From the NCBI GenBank assembly GCA_002403455.1, contig DHHV01000135.1:1-11389 (forward strand): DNA of 11,389 nucleotides. The letters are read 5' to 3'. Positions 7,316-11,389 of the stretch are shown here, one piece after another. Every line of letters begins with the position of its first letter. Position 1 is the stretch's first letter. The notes under the pieces are model-generated. The model saw nothing but the letters and a program-made list of their open reading frames with translations. It was not told the origin of the DNA and ran no database searches. Source of the stretch: Hyphomonadaceae bacterium UBA4763. Lineage in GTDB: Bacteria > Pseudomonadota > Alphaproteobacteria > Caulobacterales > Aquidulcibacteraceae. The position numbers and the translations under genes are program-made.

Positions 7316-8416
7316 ATGACCACCGCCGCGACCGCTGATCCAAGATCGAAAAATCCGACCAAGGATTTCCGCGCCTTGCGCCGTTTGTTGCTGCTGGGCG
7401 GGCTGGGCCTTGCAGCCGGCGGCGCCGCGCTCGGCGCCGTGGCCGTGGTGGAACGCGCGCGGCGCAACGCCGTCGAGGCCATCGCCGCCCTCAATCTCGG
7501 CGACCGGTTTCGGTATTCAGCGATCGATGTCGAACCTTGGGGCGCGCGGATGATCCTGCGCCGCCCGCAAGCGCAATGGGGAGCGTTTCCCGTCAGCGCG
7601 CGACGGCTGTCGCTGGAAGGCTGGCCTTTTACTCATCTCCTGACCGCCGGGGGATTGCGGCTCGATGGCCTCACCATCGGTCTCGCCGAAGGATTGCGCG
7701 CCGTCGGCGATGAATTGGCCGGGCCAGAAGCCTTTTATATCGATGTCGAAATCGCCGCCGCTGTCTTGGGACTTGGCTTTGACCGCCTCAACGGGAGCAT
7801 TTCTGCCGATTGGAGCTTTGACGCAACGGCCCGACGCTTGCGATTTCGCCTGAAAGGCCGCTTCCCGGGTTTTATCGATGTGGAAGCACAAGGCGAATTC
7901 ACCGATGTCGGCGACCGCCTGCTCGCCGCCCTCGCCGCCAGCGCCGCTGCCGTGGCGTCCGATGAAAAATCGCGCGTCGCCGCCGCCGAACGCTGGGCGC
8001 AAGCGCGCCGTGATCTGTTGCAGCTGAATGTTGCGCATGCCTCGCTCGACATCGCCGATCGCGGGTTGGCTGACCGCTTGGCGCGGGTCATTGCCTATGA
8101 TCTGCGCGCGCCTGAACAAACGGCGCTGGACCTCTCTGACGCCGCGCGCGAGGCGCCGCCGGGCTCGGCCTTAGAACGGCTGAATTCCTGGCTCTCGGGG
8201 CGCGATGCGCAGGTCGAACAGGCCTTGCGGCGCGCGCTGCAAACGGGCGGTCGCTTCCGCGCCTTCACGACGCCAAAAACGCAGCTGCGGGCGATGGTCG
8301 AAGACACCGCCAGAGGCGGCGAATTATCGATCAATCCGGCGCTGCAATCGATCAGCGAAATGGTCCGCGCCGGTCACGCCCGCGTCGAAGGCGATCGTTC
8401 TTGGCGGTGGCTGTGA
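7316..8416 (+). CDS. Membrane-anchored periplasmic protein, family uncertain
   Basis: The 366-residue protein has a short basic cytoplasmic N-terminus (FRALRR) and one transmembrane helix at about 24-45 (LLLLGG through AVAVV). A long domain predicted to lie in the periplasm follows. That domain alternates short beta-type stretches (FRYSAIDVEPWGARMIL, LRFRLKGRFPGFIDVEAQGEF) with a later helical part, and contains no cysteine. The pattern vaguely recalls single-anchor envelope proteins such as DUF2125, DUF945/YdgA or AsmA-like families, but no signature is clear enough to assign it. The frame also offers an ATG at 7307 that overlaps the previous stop (ATGA). The ATG at 7316 is preferred because AGGA lies 8 nt before it. 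It is probably co-translated with the upstream exported protein, suggesting that both act in the envelope. Confidence 0.75.
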   Translation: MTTAATADPRSKNPTKDFRALRRLLLLGGLGLAAGGAALGAVAVVERARRNAVEAIAALNLGDRFRYSAIDVEPWGARMILRRPQAQWGAFPVSARRLSLEGWPFTHLLTAGGLRLDGLTIGLAEGLRAVGDELAGPEAFYIDVEIAAAVLGLGFDRLNGSISADWSFDATARRLRFRLKGRFPGFIDVEAQGEFTDVGDRLLAALAASAAAVASDEKSRVAAAERWAQARRDLLQLNVAHASLDIADRGLADRLARVIAYDLRAPEQTALDLSDAAREAPPGSALERLNSWLSGRDAQVEQALRRALQTGGRFRAFTTPKTQLRAMVEDTARGGELSINPALQSISEMVRAGHARVEGDRSWRWL

Positions 8417-9126
8417 CCCCAAAAGCGGCCGACCCACGCGCGATCGTCGCTTTCGACGTCGATGGCACGCTGACCTGGACCGACACCATGTCTTTGTTTC
8501 TACGCTATATTGGCGGCGATCGTTTTAAATCGGCTATCCCCGACTTGGCGACGCGGGCCTTGGGCGTGCAGGCCGGCTTGGTTGAACGAGAATCGCTGAA
8601 AATGCGGGCGTTGGCCCGGTTTTTGGGCGGCTGGAGCGTCGCCGACGCCGACGCCGCCGCGAGGGATTTCGTCACCGATATTCTGCCTTCAGTGCTGCGC
8701 GACGACGCGATGGCCAGGTTGCGGTCGCATGTGGCCGAGGGGCATCGCGTGATCTTGGTGTCGGCGGCGCCGGCGCTTTATTTGCGACCATGGGCGCAAT
8801 TTCTGGAAATCGAAGTCGTCGCGACGCGGCTATTGGTGCAACAGAACCGCCTCGCCGGTCGGCTGGCCGGCCCCAATTGTCGCGGCGAGGAAAAAGTGCG
8901 GCGCTTGCGCGCTTATACGGGTGTCAACGGCGTCATTCACAGCGCCTATGGCGATAGCGAGGGCGATCGCGAATTGCTGGCGGCGGCGCGGACCAAATAT
9001 GAAAAGCGCTTCAAAGACCGGCCGCGTTTTTGGATGAAATGGCTGCGCGAGTATTATTTGGGCGATCGGCCGGCCTGGGCGCGCAGACTGGTTGACGACA
9101 GATCGACCAAGGGCGCCCGCAAATAG
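8413..9126 (+). CDS. HAD-IB family phosphatase (CicA/SerB-like)
   Basis: This 237-residue haloacid-dehalogenase-superfamily hydrolase has all four motifs. Motif I is FDVDGTLTWTDT with nucleophile D15 and acid/base D17. Motif II is ILVSAAP with S117. Motif III is GEEKVRRL with K161. Motif IV is YGDSEGDRELL with D181 and D185 for Mg2+. A helical C1-type cap lies between motifs I and II (about 25-105). Subfamily IB includes phosphoserine phosphatase SerB and the Caulobacter growth regulator CicA; the overall look is closer to the CicA-like group, but the substrate cannot be read. The GTG at 8413 overlaps the stop of the upstream gene (GTGA); TTG 8401 and GTG 8407 are in-frame alternatives. Its last 24 codons overlap the end of nadD on the opposite strand. 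The tail beyond about residue 213 lies outside the catalytic fold. Confidence 0.92.
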   Translation: MTPKAADPRAIVAFDVDGTLTWTDTMSLFLRYIGGDRFKSAIPDLATRALGVQAGLVERESLKMRALARFLGGWSVADADAAARDFVTDILPSVLRDDAMARLRSHVAEGHRVILVSAAPALYLRPWAQFLEIEVVATRLLVQQNRLAGRLAGPNCRGEEKVRRLRAYTGVNGVIHSAYGDSEGDRELLAAARTKYEKRFKDRPRFWMKWLREYYLGDRPAWARRLVDDRSTKGARK

Positions 9127-9686
9127 ACCCAGGCAGGCGGCGCCCGCCAGGCTAATTCGCGGGCGGCTTCTTGCGGCAGGCGCGCTCGCGCAAACAGCGC
9201 CGGCGCGGGCGCGGCCAAAGCGCGCCCTTGCACGCCCGGGCGCGCCACGATGCAAATCGGCAGACGGCCCCAGATCTCGCGCCACGCCCGCCAAAGATGC
9301 ATGGAGACAAGGCCATCGGCCCCCATCACCCACACAAAACGCGTGGCGGGAAACCGCGCTTGCAGCGCGCGCAAAGTCTCAATCGTTCGGAACGCGCCCA
9401 AACGTCGCTCCAAATCCGTCGCGATCAGTCGATCGCCGGCCGTCGTCGCGCGCGCCAGCCGCTCGGCCCCGGCCAGGCGGGCGGCGAAATCGCTCGCATG
9501 GGCTTTCCACGGATTTTGCGGGGCGACCAGCCACCAGACTTGATCAAGCCCGAGATGTTTCAGCGCTGTTGTGGCGACATGGGCGTGGCCGGCATGGGCC
9601 GGATCAAAGCTGCCGCCCATCAGGCCGATCGCTTGGCGCGGGCCGACGCGCATCAAGGGTCGCAACAGCCGGGTCGATGCGGTCAC
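9054..9686 (-). CDS. nadD: Nicotinate-nucleotide adenylyltransferase
   Basis: NadD joins nicotinate mononucleotide and ATP to give deaminoNAD, the penultimate step of NAD synthesis, in the cytoplasm. The 210-residue protein shows GGSFDPAHAGHAH at 24-36 (the nucleotidyltransferase T/HxGH-type site), WWLVAPQNPWK, VWVMGADGL and the C-terminal ATP-binding SSTSLR at 197-202. It stops only 8 residues after SSTSLR, so the YLLP-type closing helix of many NadD proteins is missing. This short ending may be normal in alphaproteobacteria. The GTG at 9686 overlaps the proA stop (GTGA); an ATG at 9653 is the alternative and neither has a strong ribosome site. The usual next genes of this cluster, rsfS and rlmH, do not follow; the HAD phosphatase runs in from the other side instead. 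Confidence 0.95.
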   Translation of the reverse strand: MTASTRLLRPLMRVGPRQAIGLMGGSFDPAHAGHAHVATTALKHLGLDQVWWLVAPQNPWKAHASDFAARLAGAERLARATTAGDRLIATDLERRLGAFRTIETLRALQARFPATRFVWVMGADGLVSMHLWRAWREIWGRLPICIVARPGVQGRALAAPAPALFARARLPQEAARELAWRAPPAWVYLRAPLVDLSSTSLRAQAGRSPK

Positions 9687-10960
9687 GGACGCCGCTGGCC
9701 CTGTCCGCGCACGACATATTTATAGGTCGTCAATTGCGCAGCGCCGACCGGGCCGCGCGCATGCAATTTGCCGGTGGCGATGCCGATCTCCGCGCCAAAG
9801 CCGAACTCGCCGCCATCCGCAAATTGGGTGGAGGCGTTGTGCAAAACGATCGCGCTGTCGACCCGCGCCAGAAATTGCGCTGCGGCGTCGGCGTTTTCGG
9901 TCAAAATGGCGTCGGTATGCTGAGAGCCATAACGGGCGATATGGTCGATCGCCGCATCAAGGCCGTCGACGACCCGCACCGCCAAAATCGCGTCGAGATA
10001 TTCACGCGACCAATCCGCCGCGCTGGCGGGCGTCGCCTGCGGAACCAGCGCGCAAGCCGCCGCATCGCCGCGCAAGGCGCAGCCGCCGGCCAAGAGACGC
10101 GCTGCGATCCGCGGCAACAAAGCGGGCGCGCAAGACTTATCGATCAACAGCGTCTCGGTCGCGCCGCACACCCCGGTCCGGCGCATTTTGGCGTTATAGG
10201 TGACCTCGACCGCCATGTCGGGGTCGGCGTCGGCATGGACATAGGTGTGGCAAAGCCCTTCCAAATGGCCCAATACCGGCACGCGCGCTTCGTCCTGGAC
10301 GCGGGCGACCAAGGATTTGCCTCCGCGCGGGATCAGCAAATCGATCGCGCCGTCGAGCCCTTTGAGCATCGCCCCAACCGCAGCGCGATCAGTCGTTGGC
10401 ACGATCTGCACCGCATCGGCCGGCAGGCCGCGCGCAGCCAAGGCCGCTTGCACCGGCGCAGCGATCGCCAAAGCGGACCGAAGAGCCTCGGACCCGCAGC
10501 GCAAAATGACGGCATTGCCGGAGCGGACGCAAAGACCTGCGGCGTCGGCCGTAACATTTGGCCGACTTTCAAAAATGATCCCGATCACCCCGATCGGCAC
10601 GGCAATGCGGGCGATGTCGAGGCCATTGGGCCGCGTCCAGCGCGCCAATTCCGCCCCAATTGAATCGTCTTGCGCGGCGATCGTCCGCAAGCCTTGCGCC
10701 ATCGCCGCGATGCGGGGCGGATCGAGTCGTAAGCGGTCGATCAACGGAGCGGCCAACCCCCGCATTTGCGCTGCGCTGACGTCTTCGGCATTCGCCGCCG
10801 CGATCGCCTCCTGCGCGGAATCGAGCTGATCGGCCATGGCGTGCAAAGCCCGAGTGCGCGCCGCCGGCGTGCTTTGCGCCAGCTCATGCGCCGCACGGCG
10901 GGCGCGCGCGCCGATCTCCTGCATCAACGCGGGCGCCGAGGCGCCGTCGCCGTCGCTCAT
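9683..10960 (-). CDS. proA: Gamma-glutamyl phosphate reductase
   Basis: ProA reduces gamma-glutamyl phosphate with NADPH to glutamate-5-semialdehyde, the second step of proline synthesis, often in a complex with ProB. The 425 residues match the family length. Visible signatures are IGVIGIIFESRPNVTADAAG (about 123-142), the PRGGKSLV loop at 211-218, GHLEGLCHTYV at 231-241, and the aldehyde-dehydrogenase-type active site NAKMRRTGVCGATETLL with catalytic C265. The ATG at 10960 overlaps the proB stop (ATGA) with purine-rich GGCGGAAGCGGA just upstream, so ProB and ProA are probably made in coupled fashion. nadD follows with a similar 4-bp overlap. No odd features were found. Confidence 0.98.
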   Translation of the reverse strand: MSDGDGASAPALMQEIGARARRAAHELAQSTPAARTRALHAMADQLDSAQEAIAAANAEDVSAAQMRGLAAPLIDRLRLDPPRIAAMAQGLRTIAAQDDSIGAELARWTRPNGLDIARIAVPIGVIGIIFESRPNVTADAAGLCVRSGNAVILRCGSEALRSALAIAAPVQAALAARGLPADAVQIVPTTDRAAVGAMLKGLDGAIDLLIPRGGKSLVARVQDEARVPVLGHLEGLCHTYVHADADPDMAVEVTYNAKMRRTGVCGATETLLIDKSCAPALLPRIAARLLAGGCALRGDAAACALVPQATPASAADWSREYLDAILAVRVVDGLDAAIDHIARYGSQHTDAILTENADAAAQFLARVDSAIVLHNASTQFADGGEFGFGAEIGIATGKLHARGPVGAAQLTTYKYVVRGQGQRRP

Positions 10961-11389
10961 TCCGCTTCCGCCTTTGACATCAGATAAACATCGAGCACCA
11001 AATCATCCCGATGCACAAGGGCGGGGCGGCCGCGAAAGCCCAGAATGGCTTCGACCTCGGCGGTCTGCTTGCCGATGATGCGGCGGGCGTCCTCGCAATC
11101 ATAGGCGCTGACGCCTTTACCGACGGCGCGGCCAGTCGCATCCGCCAAGATCACCGCATCACCGCGCGCGAATTTTCCCTCGACCCGTCGCACCCCGACC
11201 GGCAACAAGCTGGCGCCGGACTGCAACGCCGCGATCGCGCCGTCATCAAGGATCAGCGCGCCGTCGGGCCGCAAATGCCCGGCGATCCATTGCCGGCGCG
11301 CATCTTCTGGCGCAAGGGCGGGCAAAAACCAGGTGGCGCGCGCGCCGGCCGCCAGCCGGCTGAGCGGTCCGCGCGGATCGGCGGGGTCC
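10957..11389 (-). CDS. proB: Glutamate 5-kinase, C-terminal part with PUA domain
   Basis: ProB phosphorylates the gamma-carboxyl of glutamate, the first and feedback-controlled step of proline synthesis. Only the last 143 codons are inside the window; the gene runs off the right edge, so there is no start codon here. The visible sequence begins in the end of the kinase domain (GARATWFLP, followed by ARRQWIAGHL). It continues through the linker with DDGAIAAL and GASLLPVGV into the PUA domain (about the last 90 residues, with VEGKFARGDAV and AVGKGVSAYDCEDARRIIG). PUA-containing ProB is the usual long bacterial form. Its stop overlaps the proA ATG. Confidence 0.96.
   Translation of the reverse strand, partial: DPADPRGPLSRLAAGARATWFLPALAPEDARRQWIAGHLRPDGALILDDGAIAALQSGASLLPVGVRRVEGKFARGDAVILADATGRAVGKGVSAYDCEDARRIIGKQTAEVEAILGFRGRPALVHRDDLVLDVYLMSKAEAE

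Noticed and set aside
5892..7343. 483-codon minus-strand open frame opposite the unknown exported protein
   Set aside because: This needed care because the plus-strand gene is unrecognised. The plus frame has a signal peptide, a ribosome site and an overlap with the next gene, while the minus frame is Arg/Gly-rich low complexity without these.
9092..10663. 523-codon plus-strand open frame opposite nadD and proA
   Set aside because: nadD and proA have all family motifs on the minus strand; the plus frame is a compositional shadow.

Overview
The window looks like alphaproteobacterial chromosome, perhaps Caulobacterales or a relative. The GC content is high, estimated by eye at 60-65%. Two conserved housekeeping clusters are present: rimP-nusA-ylxR on the left and proB-proA-nadD on the right. 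Between them sits a large TonB-dependent receptor of the type abundant in Caulobacterales and sphingomonads. GANTC sites (the CcrM methylation motif) also appear scarce. The order is an inference from gene content; no marker in the window fixes the genus.

Layout, left to right. Positions 1-2521 (minus strand) hold rimP, nusA and the first 59 codons of ylxR, tightly packed and reading off the left edge. Positions 2522-2833 are a 312-bp divergent intergenic region. It holds a rimP leader that can fold over its own ribosome binding site, three short palindromes, two closely spaced GANTC sites and a weak promoter candidate for the receptor. Positions 2834-5809 (plus) encode a 991-residue outer-membrane TonB-dependent receptor, followed by a strong intrinsic terminator at 5841-5869. 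Positions 6009-9126 (plus) form a compact three-gene unit: an exported protein of unknown family with a polyproline stretch, a membrane-anchored protein of uncertain family, and a HAD-IB phosphatase with all catalytic motifs. Positions 9054-11389 (minus) hold nadD, proA and the 3' part of proB, joined by start/stop overlaps. The nadD 3' end overlaps the phosphatase 3' end tail-to-tail by 73 bp.

How the genes work together. RimP (30S maturation), NusA (transcription elongation and antitermination) and YlxR form the usual translation/transcription operon that continues to infB in most bacteria. ProB and ProA carry out the first two steps of proline synthesis, and NadD makes the NAD precursor deaminoNAD. 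The receptor is an isolated transport gene between these clusters, with no substrate-specific partner beside it. The two unrecognised proteins plus the phosphatase are the only part of the window whose biology cannot be named. They may act together at the cell envelope, but nothing here identifies a new defence or mobile system. I found no tRNA, rRNA, CRISPR array, insertion sequence or integrase.
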